Of a stretch of 64,000 nt of DNA, positions 11,854 to 24,420 are shown piece after piece. The notes under the pieces were generated by a model. That model saw only the letters and a list, made by a program, of their open reading frames with translations. It searched no databases and was not told the DNA's origin. How positions within the stretch are numbered: the first letter of the stretch is position 1; every line of letters starts with the position of its first letter. This DNA comes from Seison nebaliae (lineage: Eukaryota > Rotifera > Pararotatoria > Seisonacea > Seisonidae). Location of the stretch: NCBI GenBank assembly GCA_023231475.1, contig JALJEE010001665.1, positions 1 to 64,000 of the forward strand, in the 5' to 3' direction. The position numbers were made by a program, and so were the translations under genes.

Positions 11854-13428
11854 ATGCCTGTTATTATTGATCATATTTCTGAGCTATGTTGCTTACACGG
11901 ACCGATGCTAGTTCTCAAAGAAGAATATGATAACAATTTCATTGGTTATACATTAATCCTAGTGTGTACAATTAATCGTAATCGGAATACCGAGAAATAT
12001 GTCAACAAAAAGAGTTGCTATACTCATGCTTCATGTAATCCGGTACGATTTGAATTGAAACGTTTGAAATCACAAACTCATGGAATACATCAAAGTTACG
12101 AAGATGATCCACAGTATAAATTGGAAAAATTCGTTGAGGAGCAATTGGAAGAAAGAAAACAAGTTTTTCACAACCATTTAGAAATGGTGAAGAAAAATTA
12201 TTCATTGAAGAATCTCCAGAAATTTCTTCAAGTGAAAACGAGCAAAAGATATTTCTGCATGAATTGTTCGAAGATGTTATTGTTGTATAATGAACGGAAG
12301 GAATGTGAAAAAGAGATGCACGTAATAATTGGAGGGGTAGGTGAGAACGAAGATAAAGAAGGGAAAATTGCTTTAACGAAGAAAATAATATTACAACCAA
12401 TGTCCTTATCATTAATCGACTCTGCAAATAATACGAAGAAACAAGCTCAATATCTATTCGATTGTTTCACAAAAAGATTCATTTACAAGTCACTTATTTT
12501 CAATAAATCTGATCATGATGACAATTCCATTTTGCACAAATTCTTCTTTGTCGGATGTCCCTCACTCTACGAATATTTCAAGGAAAAGAATAATGATGAT
12601 TCCATTCAACCATTCTGTTTCGATGTCGATTATCGTTTTCGTTCCTTTTATCCATCTGATGAATTCATTTTATACAATTTCTTAACTCATCATATATTTG
12701 AGATTGATGATAATAAAGTAAATTATGAGAATATTAAGAAGACAATTGCCAATAAAAATATTAAGATTACATACATCATTGATCCACCATTCGGAATCTT
12801 CACTACATCGATAGCATCATCATTCAATCAAATGAAGAAAGGTTCGTTTTTTTTTAATCACCGTTTTTTCTCATATTTTATAAATTCGATAGATTTATGT
12901 GTAACTGATGGAAATATTGTAATCATCTCACCATATTTTATGGAAAGTAAAATTAAAGAAGTATTTCCAAATGATCGTATTATTATGCTCGATTATCAGG
13001 TTATGAATTTATGATTGAAAAATGTGAGAGAAAGAACTTCAAATCAGATTAATTATCAGAATCATACACAAATGAGTGATGCTAATCGTGATGGTAATGG
13101 AAGTATCGTTCGTTTATTCACAAATGATACGATATCATTCGTTACCAAACAAATTAATCCAAATGTGAAAAAGTTTAATAAGAAATATGAATTTTGTAAA
13201 ATTTGTCGCCAATGGAGGAGAATGAATAATGTGCATTGTAAGATATGTCGCACCTGTCCAACGAAAGTTTAATTTATCTTCTTTTTATTTTCTATTTTCA
13301 TTCTCCAGCATGGCAAGACATATAAGCATTGTGGACGATGTGGACGATGTACGAAGCCGTCTTATGAACATTGTCGGAAATGTAATCATTGTCATTTGGC
13401 GAAAAAGGAATGTTGGATAAAAGAATAA
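11854..13428 (+). CDS. ZCCHC4: ZCCHC4-type 28S rRNA N6-adenosine methyltransferase
   Basis: ZCCHC4 methylates one adenosine of 28S rRNA using S-adenosylmethionine. Four exons (11854-12841, 12893-12999, 13048-13266, 13309-13428) join exactly to 477 residues; the human protein is 513. The N-terminus has the CxHG zinc motif (CCLHGPMLVL) typical of the GRF-type finger. Next come FDVDYRFRSFYPSDEF and the catalytic DPPFG, matching the DPPF of this methyltransferase family. The last two exons encode the Cys-rich end (CKICRQW, CKICRTC, HCGRCGRCTKPSYEHC, CRKCNHCH), which in ZCCHC4 holds CCHC and DHHC-like fingers that position rRNA. The first intron is 51 bp and happens to stay open in frame, so retention would give a slightly longer protein. 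Confidence 0.92.
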
Positions 13429-14203
13429 TCTTTCAAATTTGTATTTTCTTAAAAATTTTTGATTTAAAAATAACAAATTGGTTAAGTAAATTGCAAATAA
13501 AAAGAATGTTTTGAAAAGACGAAAAAAATATTGATGAATGACATGGATGCGTCCAAAAATAAAAAATTAAAACTCACTATTTAACGAGAAATTCTTCAAC
13601 ATTATTAATTCTCTTATTTATTTTATGCATGATTATGTATGTTTATGTGTGGAGTTTAATACGACAATATTGTGAATAGCGAGTGCTGTGAATGTGTTTA
13701 TTCTGATTGGAAAATGAAAATCACTGACAATGAAAATTGTAAGAGGTTTACAGTAATTTTAGCCTGTTGCAATTTTCTATCATTCATTAGCAAAAAATTA
13801 ATGGGGGAAAAGTTTAAAGTGAAATGAGACATTGTTAGAAAAAAAAATCAATTAGAACTGTTGTAAGACTTACAATGTTTTCCTAACAAGTAGAGGGGGG
13901 AATGGGAAATGAGGAAACTTGAAAAAAAACCAATTATTTTACAATTTTGTAAAGAGATTGAATAATAAGAAATAATAATAATTACTGTTAATGCAAATTA
14001 TGAAATTTTAAGATTATAATTGAAAAGAGGAAAATTAGTAATTAACAGCAGATTAAAAGAAGAGGGAAAGTAGCACTATCAAACTTAAATAATAATTTCA
14101 CCGGATTGATTATCTTTGAATTATTTTCCTTTTTTCAGATATTTTCCTCAATTGTCTTTCATTTCTCTGATTTCAATTGATTGAAGAAGAAAAAAAGGAA
14201 TTT
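13429..14203. other. AT-rich spacer between convergent genes
   Basis: Only A/T-rich DNA with short homopolymer runs is seen. It lies between the 3' ends of ZCCHC4 (plus) and UBL3 (minus), so it should hold their polyadenylation signals. Confidence 0.5.
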
Positions 14204-14710
14204 TCAAAGAAGGACACAACAACCATGTTTTGAACGAGTTTTAATTCCTTCATCTTTTAAAAGATAAATTTATAAAAATATAAGATCATAAGAAAAGAAA
14301 CAATACCTTGTTTTGGAGGTGATTTCAATGTTTCTTTTTTAATAACATGCATTGAGATGTGATTGTTATTTGATCCAAGATCATACAAATTCATTGATGA
14401 CGTAACGAAACCGCCATTATAAATTAAGGCAAGATGGTCGACGCTTATCGGTTTATCGCCTTGGAAATCTTTAAAATATAAAGTCAATAAAATTGAAAGA
14501 AACAAATTTAAAATGAAACATTCAGTCCAATTGTCATAAAGCGTATTAAGAATATGGGATAATGATGTGTTGGCAGTGACAGGTAATATCTTATAATCTC
14601 GATCGCCATTAAGGAATCGTATCTGTAAATAGAAATAATCGAAAAATTATAATGATGATCAATTCAAAATTAACTTCCCGATCTTTTCCCTTTCTTCTCG
14701 TCGAAGACAT
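14204..14710 (-). CDS. UBL3: UBL3, membrane-anchored ubiquitin-fold protein with CAAX box
   Basis: UBL3 is a small ubiquitin-like protein prenylated at a C-terminal CAAX box and attached to the plasma membrane, where it helps sort proteins into extracellular vesicles. Four tiny exons (14710-14675, 14622-14520, 14468-14307, 14253-14204) give exactly 116 residues, against 117 in human. The ubiquitin fold is recognised from IRFLNGDRDYKILPV, LYDNW and HLALIYNGGFV, all aligned with UBL3. The last exon is only 50 bp and ends GCCVLL, a CVLL CAAX box preceded by another Cys for palmitoylation, as in human CCVIL. A terminal Leu predicts geranylgeranylation. Two of the three donors are GTT. It lies convergent with ZCCHC4. 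Confidence 0.9.
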
Positions 14711-15479
14711 TCTTGTTACTTATTTCTTCTTACAATATCGATAATACGAGTCATAGAATAGATGATTCTGAAGGATTGAGATGTTATTAACTTTTGAAGA
14801 ACAATCAATTGTGAATAATGGATGATGAAATTAATCGATAATTAATTGAATAAAAATGATAAAAAAATTAGAATAGAAAATAGGAATGATTCGTACAAAT
14901 ACAAAGAAATTATATAAAAAATTATCTTTTATTTATTTAATAATATTGGACTTCTATTTCGTTTATTTTCTTTATTTTTTTTTTGTTCATCATATAAATA
15001 TTGCTATTAAATTCACAATTAGAAAATTAGTTTAGACATCCCACAGAAATCTTGTGAGTAATTAAAAGAGAATGCTAAAAGGAAAATTATTCTTTTTTTT
15101 TGTTTATTTATATTCTACAAATGATATTCCTTCTTACTTCCATCATGTTTTCAGTGGAATTACTTTTCACCTAATACTATTTTCGAGGAAAAAATCTCGT
15201 AGTGAACATGTGAAGAAATGGAAAAAAATGTTTTGAATATTTTTTTATTCAAAATCTACGTCTTGGTTGAACGTCACCAATTCAAAGAAAAATAAAATTG
15301 TAAAGATAACCTGTACTCACTGCCTTCCATTGCACATTTATTATACATGTCAAATTGAAATTTGCACGCTGTTACCTCCAAATACATATCATAACTGCAA
15401 TTTTGGTGAATTAGAAAGAAATATAAAATTTCACACAATATTTTCCCTTTTGAAAAAAGACAAAAGATAAATTGAAGAA
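14711..15479. other. divergent intergenic region between UBL3 and the p24 gene
   Basis: This AT-rich stretch separates the divergent start sites of UBL3 (minus) and the TMED gene (plus), so it should contain both promoters. No motif I would name stands out. A small open frame at 15267-15470 has no supporting features. Confidence 0.5.
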
Positions 15480-16308
15480 ATGAGAACTTTTCACTTCATC
15501 GTTATAATTCAATTGTTTTCAATTTATATCATAACGAACGAGGCAGCTCAACGTCTAAGTATTTCGGAAGAGTTCACTATCAGATTAAACGGTGGAACGA
15601 GAGAATGTTTCTATTATTCCATGAATAAAACACAATCGGTTGATATGGAATATCAAGTGATCAGTGCACGAGAGCCAACAATTAACTTCTTTATTCATGA
15701 TCCCGCCTCACGTCCAATCCTCTCAGTCGCCACAAAAAGCAATAAACAATATACGTTAAATTTCCATAAAATCTTTTTGAATTGAAAAAATTAAAAAAAA
15801 ATTTTTCTTCTTCAGATTAACTGCGGAAATTGATGGTGATTATCGATTTTGTTTAGATAATACAATGTCTCGATTTACACAGAAATTAGTCTATCTCGAA
15901 TTAACACCAACGAGAATGAATGAAGACAATTATGATTGGGATAATTCCATCGATTCTGATGATATTAGTGATCTGTCATTGAAGATTGAAGAGATTCGTA
16001 CACTTCTTAATAAAGTGTATGATGGAATGGAAAAAGCTCAACGATATCAAGTTTATTTAAGAATCCAAGAACTAAAAGATCGTTCGTATCAAGAAGATAA
16101 TTTCAGTCGAGTAAATTTTTGGTCATTCATCAATATTATGATTATGGTCTTTGTAACATTGGGACAAGTTTTAGTTATTCGAACATTATTCAGTGATACG
16201 GTTTATGGGGACATGCTTCGACAATTAACTATTCATCCACCACATCGTGAGGCACGTGTCATTCATACGAATACACCACAACAAAATTTTTACACAATTG
16301 CTCAGTAG
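15480..16308 (+). CDS. p24/TMED family cargo receptor (emp24/gp25L)
   Basis: p24 proteins cycle between ER and Golgi and help package cargo into COPII and COPI vesicles. Two exons, 15480-15754 and 15816-16308, join in phase to 255 residues. A signal peptide covers about residues 1-21 (FHFIVIIQLFSIYIIT). A GOLD domain follows, with the two family Cys residues in TRECFYY and YRFCLDN, then a coiled-coil segment about residues 150-195. One transmembrane helix lies near the end (INIMIMVFVTLGQVLVI), followed by a short cytoplasmic tail. The placement of the GOLD Cys pair and the helix matches the TMED1/TMED5 (p24 gamma) group best, but I cannot fix the subfamily. The cytosolic tail is longer than usual and lacks an obvious KKxx end. 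Confidence 0.88.
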
Positions 16309-16866
16309 TAACTTATTATTCCCATTATGTCTTCATCAACCTCCTAATAATTTTTATGCAACTCATAATCGATAAATTCTCATCGAACAATTATTTACTC
16401 TCCAACAATCTCAATTCTACCATTTGCCATTCTCTGCCCAATTATACGAAATTAAAGTCCCTTGAATACTCTTGGGAGATATGTTTTTGTTTATTTTCAA
16501 TTTACGTTTCTTTCAGTTCACAACCGAATTTCCCAACATTTATTTGCCTTTTCAATATTATTTTAAAAACGTTTATCATTTTTTTTCTCTGAACAGTTTT
16601 TTCGACTCGTTAAAAATATTATAGATGGTGAATAAATTTCATTTATTTTATATTCATTTAGATAATATCATCTATCTACGATATTGAGGTGAACTAAATA
16701 ATGTATAATGGTAAAACTAGACGATTGGAATGAATTAAATTCTATTAGAATGTAGTTAACGAAATAATTATGATTAATTCTTACCGGATTATTTTAAAAA
16801 GATATATAATAAATAAATATCATTAAATTGAAATGTAACGATTGTGATGAAAGGGAATGATATTTC
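16309..16866. other. spacer between convergent genes
   Basis: Short frames on the plus strand lack features. This is probably 3' untranslated sequence of the p24 gene and of the minus-strand coiled-coil gene. Confidence 0.5.
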
Positions 16867-18357
16867 TTATAAGGTAAAATGAAATTCTGTTTTCTTCGTC
16901 TTCTCATTTTCATCATAATTTCCATCATTCATCTTTTCTTTAATATTATTGACGACGTTATTCGTATGATTCTTCTCCTTAATGTTATTATTCTGATGGT
17001 TATTCTTATTGAAATTATTCATTTGGTGATTATTATTATTGAAATTATTGTTCTGTTTGTTGTTATTATTGTTACGATTTGAAAATTTATTATTGTTGCT
17101 CTGATTGTTACTGTTAATACTAATCCTTTTGTCTTTGTCATTCTTCCAATTTTTGTGTTTGTTATATCGATAATTATAATTGAATTTCTTTCGACTTACT
17201 TCATTTACTATTTGATTAATTGATTCAGCTTCTTTGCTCGATGTCGATCCTGCGTCTTTATTGGAGATTGGTGAAGATTTCAAATCGGTTTTATTGTTAA
17301 TCTTCTTTAAAAAAAATTATTTATTGAAGAAAAGTTGTTGGAAAAGTAAAAGAAACTTCATTCATCAAATCATTTCCAACTTCTATATTGATTGTGTCAT
17401 TTGAATCTTTCGAAGTATTATCTCTCTCAGCAATCAGTTCATCCACTATAGGTTCAATAATCAAATCTGATATTGAACTCATCAGCATATTGGTCGTTTG
17501 TCTCTGTAATTCAACGGATGGAAGGTTTGGTATACTTTGATTGTTCCATTGTTTCCGTCGAATAATTTCAATGCCATTTGTGTCTGAAAAGTTTTTTAAG
17601 AAATTTTTTTCAGATAAGAAATTGGCAACCATCAGATTTATTCTTTTTTTCAAGTGAAACATGATCACCATTGGTAAGAGAAGTTTTTGGACGATTAATA
17701 CTTCCGAACATTCTTATCCGATAAATCAAATCGTCAACATCAGTCGGATGATAACATTTGTTCTTTAATAAACTTTCATCCGTTCTTCGACCGAGAAGAA
17801 AATCCTTCAAATTTATTATATAGTTAAAATTCTTAGAAAGAATAACTTTCGACTTTCTTTGAAATTCTATCAGTTCATTTTTATCCATTCCATTCACGCC
17901 GCTTCCCGAGGTCAACTCGTTTAAACTTTTTTGTCGTCGATCTAAACGACTCACTAAAAATATTTGATGAACAACAAAATTTAAAAATGATGATAACTGT
18001 CTTCTAATTTCTTATTTTGTAATTGTACTAATAATTCTGCTTCTCTTTCCAATACACTTGAATTATCGGAAAAAAAGAATGAAAATGAATAATTGAGAAT
18101 TAAAACGTTTCTCGTAATCTACGAAATTGATCGAGTATTTCTTGTTTAGCATCTTCATAATTATCACGACAATTGTACTGTATGTCAGTTAAGCGGAATG
18201 AATAAGATGCTAAAGATTTTTCCGTTTGTCGATATTCCGACATTTTCATACGAGGATTCTTATTATCCATTTCTTGTTTGCTTATAATTTTGTTGCAATT
18301 CTCTAGATTGGAAAAATTAAGTGCTCTATTTAAAATAAAAACAACAATATTCAACAA
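16867..18357 (-). CDS. coiled-coil protein with Asn-rich tail, TRIM-like coil, unidentified
   Basis: Four or more exons on the minus strand join in frame. One near 18357-18105 is followed, after a GTTTTA donor, by a coil reading RRLRETVLEREAELLVQLQN. A further exon begins near 17950, another near 17610 after CTTTTCAG, and the last runs to the stop at 16867. The paired EILDQFRRLRE and LEREAELL heptads resemble the coiled-coil of TRIM or B-box proteins, but I see no RING or B-box upstream. The C-terminal 130 residues are almost only Asn, Lys, His and Gln, a low-complexity tail encoded by AAT/AAC repeats. The start is not fixed; an in-frame ATG lies near 18269. Confidence 0.55.
16977..17135. repeat. 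AAT/ATT trinucleotide-rich coding repeat
   Basis: Imperfect runs of ATT and GTT triplets on the plus strand encode the Asn-rich tail of the minus-strand gene. Such tracts often vary in length between individuals. Confidence 0.7.
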
Positions 18358-19680
18358 TTATACAAGACTCGAACTGATGGATAAGATAGACTTAATTATC
18401 TTTTTCTCCAATTTCAATAAGTAAAAAAATCGGACGAAGTCGGAGATAAAGTCGTAAAATAAAATTCGAATGATAAGAAATTATGAGAGATAATTTTTCG
18501 ACGAAAAAAGAAATGAAATGATGAATTGTTACACAAAAAAATTTGAAATCAGATGAAATAAACATAAAGAATTGTATAAAAATATTTCAAAATATGATTG
18601 TAAACTTTATAATTAATTTGAGTTATATAAATATATAGATTCTCCTGTATAGATGATGTAGAATGTAATATATGATATATTTAATTTGCTGATTGTACAC
18701 ATTAGATATCGTATAACTACATCAATTCATTTCGAAACACTTTCTATGTTAACTATTTAGATTGATAGAGTGTACATGGAAAATTATAGTATAATTTAGT
18801 TCAATGTTCAAACATAAAACTTTTCCATTGCCACAAAAGAAGAATTTGGTTCCTCAAAAATCCGCCATGTATTTTAAAATACATAAATAATTATTGTCAT
18901 AAATATATTATATTAACAGGTTTGATGAAGAGGATGATAAAAAAAATGTTACTCGTTCATAAGAAAGTAGTCATTTGTTTATTCTTTCACATTACATATA
19001 ATGAATGTGTGAATAAATCTTATGAAACAACAAGTTGTGCAATTCATTTCGTTATTTCTTGTCGGAATATGAAATCGATCGAATTCCTTTTCTCCTTCCG
19101 TTTCAATCAGATTGACGAACGATGGAACAAGTTCTGTTGAAGAAATATTCTTAAAACTTTTCCCGACCCTACGTTTCATCAAATTGACATTATCATTTTA
19201 AAATTTCACATAATGTTTTTTTCTCAAATTGAACAGAAAGAATTGTGAAAGAAAAAAAAATTTTGAAATAAAATTATTTTGGGGGAAGTAAGTAGGATGG
19301 AAAAAGGTAAACTATTGATAATTTGGATTTTTATAAAATTTATTTTTAATAGTATGCGACAGTCCATAAGTGACAAATGTTGTGGAAATAATAAAAAAAT
19401 CTCTTATGTGTTTAGTAGGCAGTAAAGTTTGGAGGGAATAATGCAAGTAATGATAGATGAAACAGCCGACAATTCTTTAGGAGGGAAACTTTCATTCTTT
19501 TCCTTATGTATCGGAAAATTATTTGATATGAATTCCAATTTTTTAAGGAATTTTCCAAAAACTTTTTTGTAACTTCCACATAAAACATAAATAAATACAA
19601 TGAGTAAAATTTTTATATAAACAAGAAGAAGAAAAGAATTCATGAAAGAAGAAATATATTGAAAAATAGATTGAATTTTA
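18358..19680. other. AT-rich intergenic region
   Basis: Two weak minus-strand frames, 19182-18979 and 19643-19404, have no recognisable domain. The second starts with a hydrophobic stretch that could be a signal peptide. I do not call either as a gene. The rest shows only AT-rich spacer. Confidence 0.45.
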
Positions 19681-22151
19681 TTATTTCAAATTCTTTATAA
19701 GAGGAATGTTCATTCTCGTTTTTGGCTTTTGACGTTTTTGTTTCTTTTCACGGTTTGACGCAAAATTTTTCATTGGACCACCAACATATGATCTAGTTGA
19801 TGATGACGGATTGATAAGGATTTTATTATCCTTCTTTGGATTAGTCCTTTAAGAAGAATTTTATCAAAACCGTTCGATGAAAATAAAAATGGAAACCTTT
19901 GAAAAGAATTAAGATGAATATTCTGTCGAATTGGTGAGATTTGTTTCATATTATCACCCATTGATAACGGTTGTATTTGATTGACTTGCGCTCCTGACGT
20001 TGACATAGACATTGATGGTTGCATCGATAATAGTGATGGTTGTGGTGGTGGTGGTTGTGGTTGTTGATGATTTGATAAGAATGATATTCTTGAATGTTCA
20101 CGATCATAATTATTAGGTAATGAATGACAATCATTCGTTCTCCAATTCTTTAAGAATTCTTGACAGAGATAAGATGGATTATCTAATTTTTTTACTTCAA
20201 TCGATTTCTTTATTGTTTTCTTTTTCAAAAATAATTCCATAAAATTATTCGTATTATTATTCGTATTCGAATTCAATCGTTTAATTAATAGATCTGACTC
20301 TTTCTGAGAACTAAATCCAAGTGCTGGTAATGGTTCGATTTCATTCGGTTTGAACAAATGTTTCATCCAAGTCAATGAAGAAGATAATCGAATCGTTTCT
20401 TCATTTTTCATTGTCGTTTCATATGTATAATTTGATGAGGTATTGGTAGAAGTAGTTGATGTGTGTGTAGTAAAAGGAGCATTCGCTAATGATTGAAGTT
20501 GTGCATTCTGAATATTTTGTGACGGAACAATATTCTTCAACGTCATCGATGAAGTATTTCGATTTTCCATCTTTTCCATTATTTCTAATAAACTTTTCGA
20601 TATTTCTGTATTGTTGTTCAACATATCATCTTCACTTGTTATACTGACATCCTCATTCAAATCTGAATCAGAATCAATACTAATTTCATCTTCATTTAAT
20701 TTATTTCTTTTCACTTCTCTCGAAATTGTTTCCGTTTTGATAATTTCATCAACTTCAGTTTTAATAACAACATCTTCTTTCTCTCTTTTCATTTCAATAT
20801 CATTTCCTTCTTCTGGCACTTCGTCAATAATCGGTTGAGTTGCAGAAGAAATAATTTCGTCCGTCAAATAAGAAAGATCACCTGGACGACTTCTCGACCA
20901 AAATTTCGTTACCTGATCATCAGAACAAGTTGCCATAACGTGACCCAATGGATGCCATTTGACATCGGTAATTTTATTATCATGAACTTTCTTCATCGAA
21001 TAAATTAGACCATCATTCTTCCCAACCATCCAATAACCGATTGTACCATTTCCACTTCCATTAACGAATAATTTCTCATGAATTGGATGCCATTGTAATC
21101 GAGTAATATCTTCATTAATTCCGCGAAACGTTTGTAATTCTCTCGAAAGATTTCTCAAATCGAATAATTTAATTAAATGATCACGTGATCCAGTTAGGAG
21201 CCAATTACCATTAATTCGATTCCATTTTAAATCGACACAAGTTCCTTTATGACAATATAATGTCATCAAACGTTTCTTATCTCTTGGATCCCATAAGATA
21301 ACCGGTTGCTGATTATCTCTACTACCAGATGTAACTAATGATTGTGTAGGATGCCAATCAACACAAATCGCTTCAGCACCATGTCCCAACAGAATCTTCT
21401 CCTCTTCTGAAGATGTAAAATCATGAATTCTCAATGTTCCATCATCAGCACATGTTGCCAATTTCGTATCAGAAGGTGAAATACACAACGATTTAATTGC
21501 CAAATCTTTATGAGCTTGATATACATTGACAGCATTCATATTCGCTTGCCAATATTTAATTATTCCTCCATTATCACCCGATACTAACCATTGTTCATTA
21601 TTCGTCCATTTCATCGTTCGAATAGCATTCTCATGTGCTTGAAGAATTGTAACGAAATTAAAAGTCAATCCATGCCACAATGTAAATTCTCCTTTATGTG
21701 TCCCAGTTAATAACCGTCTTCCGTCTGGTGTCCATGATAAACAATAAACACAACAACGATCCTTATTAGTAGCTGGTCGTATAAATCGACTCATGACCGA
21801 ATTGCAAGCACATTGCAAATAATCGATCGGTAGTGACATATTCATCAAATAAGTCGAATCTTTTTGTAAATATTTACGCCGGAAGAAATTACGATTAAAA
21901 ATCGAATTCTCCAAATAATTCATTGTACTATAATTATAATCGATTGTGCGTCTGGTCATCGCTTTTTGATTGGCGCGAGACGAATATCCAACTTCGGATG
22001 GAATAAATTGAAAAATTTTTTGATGATTCAACAATGCAATGGGACGGAGGACAGGTTTGTATCTAATCGACATATTCCCAGCAGGTAGCCGACCACCTGA
22101 ATTGGAACCAGTCATCTGATATCTATTTGAATTCGATTCATAATGTATCAT
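19681..22151 (-). CDS. WDR33: WDR33, WD40 subunit of the polyadenylation complex CPSF
   Basis: WDR33 (yeast Pfs2) binds the AAUAAA signal with CPSF30 and scaffolds mRNA 3'-end cleavage. Exon 22151-19897 and a short last exon 19846-19681 join in phase to 806 residues. The N-terminal lead reads LRPIALLNHQKIFQF and RRTIDYNYSTMNYLE, close to the conserved Pfs2/WDR33 entry region. Seven WD40 blades follow over about residues 130-440, with WD-like ends such as LWHGLTFNF, ILWDPRDKK, LIKLFDLRN and TKFWSRSRPGD. The rest is an acidic then Ser/Thr/Asn/Pro-rich linker. The last exon adds a basic tail ending MNIPLIKNLK. Animal WDR33 proteins have long collagen-like and Gly/Pro-rich tails; this one lacks them. 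The single intron is 50 bp with a GTTTCC donor. Confidence 0.95.
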
Positions 22152-24420
22152 CTTCTTTGGTTGATATTGAAGAATTGGTTTCGTTATAAATTATTTTACA
22201 AAAAATTATGGTAAATTTCTATAATGTTTCGATATTTTTAAATTTCGCATTTCTTTTCTCTCAAATTTTCATTGAGCCTCTCACTCAAATTATCCTAAAT
22301 CGATACATACACTTAGTATGTTTCAATATAATTACCGAAACACTTTCCAATTATTGGCCTGATATATCATCTTGAATATTATTGTATAATTATTTCACCA
22401 GTAATAATTAATAAATGAGATTTCTTTAATGTGATTCATTCTGTTTCACATTCACATCAATTTACAAAGTGATCTATGAGATTTTTAAAGGAGGAAGAAT
22501 TATTCTAATTATTTTCTTTCGTTCTAACATTCCAATATAATAATTATTATACTGTTAATACCGGTTGATAATTGGTAAGCGAATTTATTAAGAATTTACT
22601 AATTGAATCGTTATTTATCTCATCTTTCAGTATTTTGTCGACTTATTGCTCGTTGATCTTACTATTTTTTCATACGATTCAAAAAAATGCATTCTAATTA
22701 CGTTATCGTAATAATCTTTCCGATTGGTCTTATCGATTTTTCCTTGAAATAATTTGATCTAAAATCTGGAAATCTGGAAAATGGTAGTTATACTACCACT
22801 ATATACTGGAAGGAAAAATTACATCCACCATAATTATATAGTAATAGTAACAGAAAAGAGTAGAATAATTTATACATCATTTTTCAAAAATATTCAATAG
22901 TTTCGTTATTTATTAATCTTTTTTTGTAATTTTATTTTTTTAAATGTAATTGAACATACTCTACATTGTACAGTCTACCACAAGGGTATTATATTTTTTT
23001 TATTCTTCAATCTTAATCAATAGTTGAAAAATTTGATTTGTTAAAAACTTTTAAAGCATCTTTAAGAACTTGAATATCTAGTGTTAATATTATCATACGC
23101 ATCCTTGCAAAAAATTTTGTCATAGAAGTTAGTCAAAAGTGTCCGATTACTTTTTCCTGTACAAATTCTATGCCTACCTAAAAATAATAACAGTACAACA
23201 TATTCGAAAAAAACGGTAAAAGGTGTGTAAGCGAAATCCAATTAATTTATTAAATTTTTTTCTAATGTTGAGAAAAGCATTTGGGTGGAGAATAGGAAAT
23301 TCCGTTCCATTTCTCGTCATCATACGTGAAAAGATAAGAAAAATATATTTAATTCATTTATTCCATTCAAATAATCATTTGGTAGGAACGTTTAAAACTT
23401 ATATTTTAATAGAGAGTATCTTCTCATTTCATTATCCAACTTCGTACGTATGTAGAATTTATACTTCCTCCTATTAGTCTCATTTATAAGCATTGCTCAT
23501 TTGTTTAATTTTTATGATATGTCTGTGATGAGATAATGACGAACGTTATTGTTCTGATGATCAGGGAAATATGTAGTATTTATTTTTCGACATATAAACA
23601 AATACGATAAAGAATTGAAATAATTAAATTGTTTTCTGAAAAATTTTCTTTTCCTGGTATGATATTTGAATAAATTGTAGAAGATTTATTTTGAATTTGT
23701 AAGCTCGAACCAAATGTCTTCCATTAAATTGGAATAATTTAAATGAAGATAAACTTATTGTTATTGTCAAACATAAGTGTTGTAGTTTGTTAGTATTGTT
23801 AGTGAGGTTGCCGCATATAACAATTGATGGAGTGTATGTATGTTGATATGGTTATGTAGATAAGTGAAGTAGAGAATATGTATGAACGAGGCAATTAAAT
23901 AATGGAAGTCGATAAATGGAGAAGTATTATTGTTGAAGAAGAAGAAGAAGAGTTGAGTATTTGGAAAGAATCATCGACGTACATACGGGTATTTGGGGAG
24001 AGAGGGATGAAGAGAAGAAGACGATCTGTGATGAGAGATAATAATTAGATGTGTAAAGGGAAATGATATGACGAAAGCATAATAATTATTCGAATTAATT
24101 ATTCTATCTTTTTTCTATTCAATTCATGGAGAACTTAAGATTCTTCTTTCTATTTATTTGATTGATAGAAGATAAAAAATTTGAAGAGAATCACTTGAAT
24201 TCAAATGAAATTTGATGTTTAATTATAACTAAAATTTTTTCATTTTCTCTGACAGATTCGATGAATAAAAAAATCGTTCGACAATGAATTTGTCGAAAAC
24301 AATTAAACTAATTTAAAATATTATCAATATAATTGTTGATTAAGTATTTTATTCATTCATTAAGAGAAGAGATTTGAGAGGAGAAAAGAAGAGTTTATTT
24401 TTAGGAGAACTTTCTGAAAT
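22152..24420. other. intergenic region with a Tc1/mariner-like fragment and GAA repeats
   Basis: This 2.3 kb stretch lies between divergent genes. It holds the small repeat described at 22967-23164. A GAAGAAGAAGAAGAA run lies near 23934-23950. I see no coding exon. Confidence 0.5.
22967..23164 (-). mobile_element. Tc1/mariner-like terminal repeat fragment or MITE
   Basis: Bases 23134-23162, read on the minus strand, give TACAGGAAAAAGTAATCGGA followed by CACTTTT, the style of Tc1/mariner terminal repeats. The left edge near 22967 also begins TGTACAG, so the ends share seven bases. A related copy lies at 49203 in the opposite orientation, and similarity continues inward (AACTTCTATG, ATTCAAGTTCTTAAAGAT). 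No transposase is present, so this would be a non-autonomous or decayed copy. Confidence 0.55.

Noticed and set aside
12002-12427. 141-residue minus-strand frame opposite ZCCHC4
   Set aside because: It overlaps a well-supported exon on the other strand and lacks features.
16867-17283. Asn-rich segment considered as a retroelement Gag because it resembles the Asn/Lys-rich part at 46404-46682
   Set aside because: It joins in frame to upstream exons of a coiled-coil gene, and no capsid-like motif is present; the likeness is low complexity only.
20611-20838. Plus-strand open frame inside WDR33
   Set aside because: It is the antisense shadow of the Ser/Glu-rich linker of WDR33 and has no own domain.
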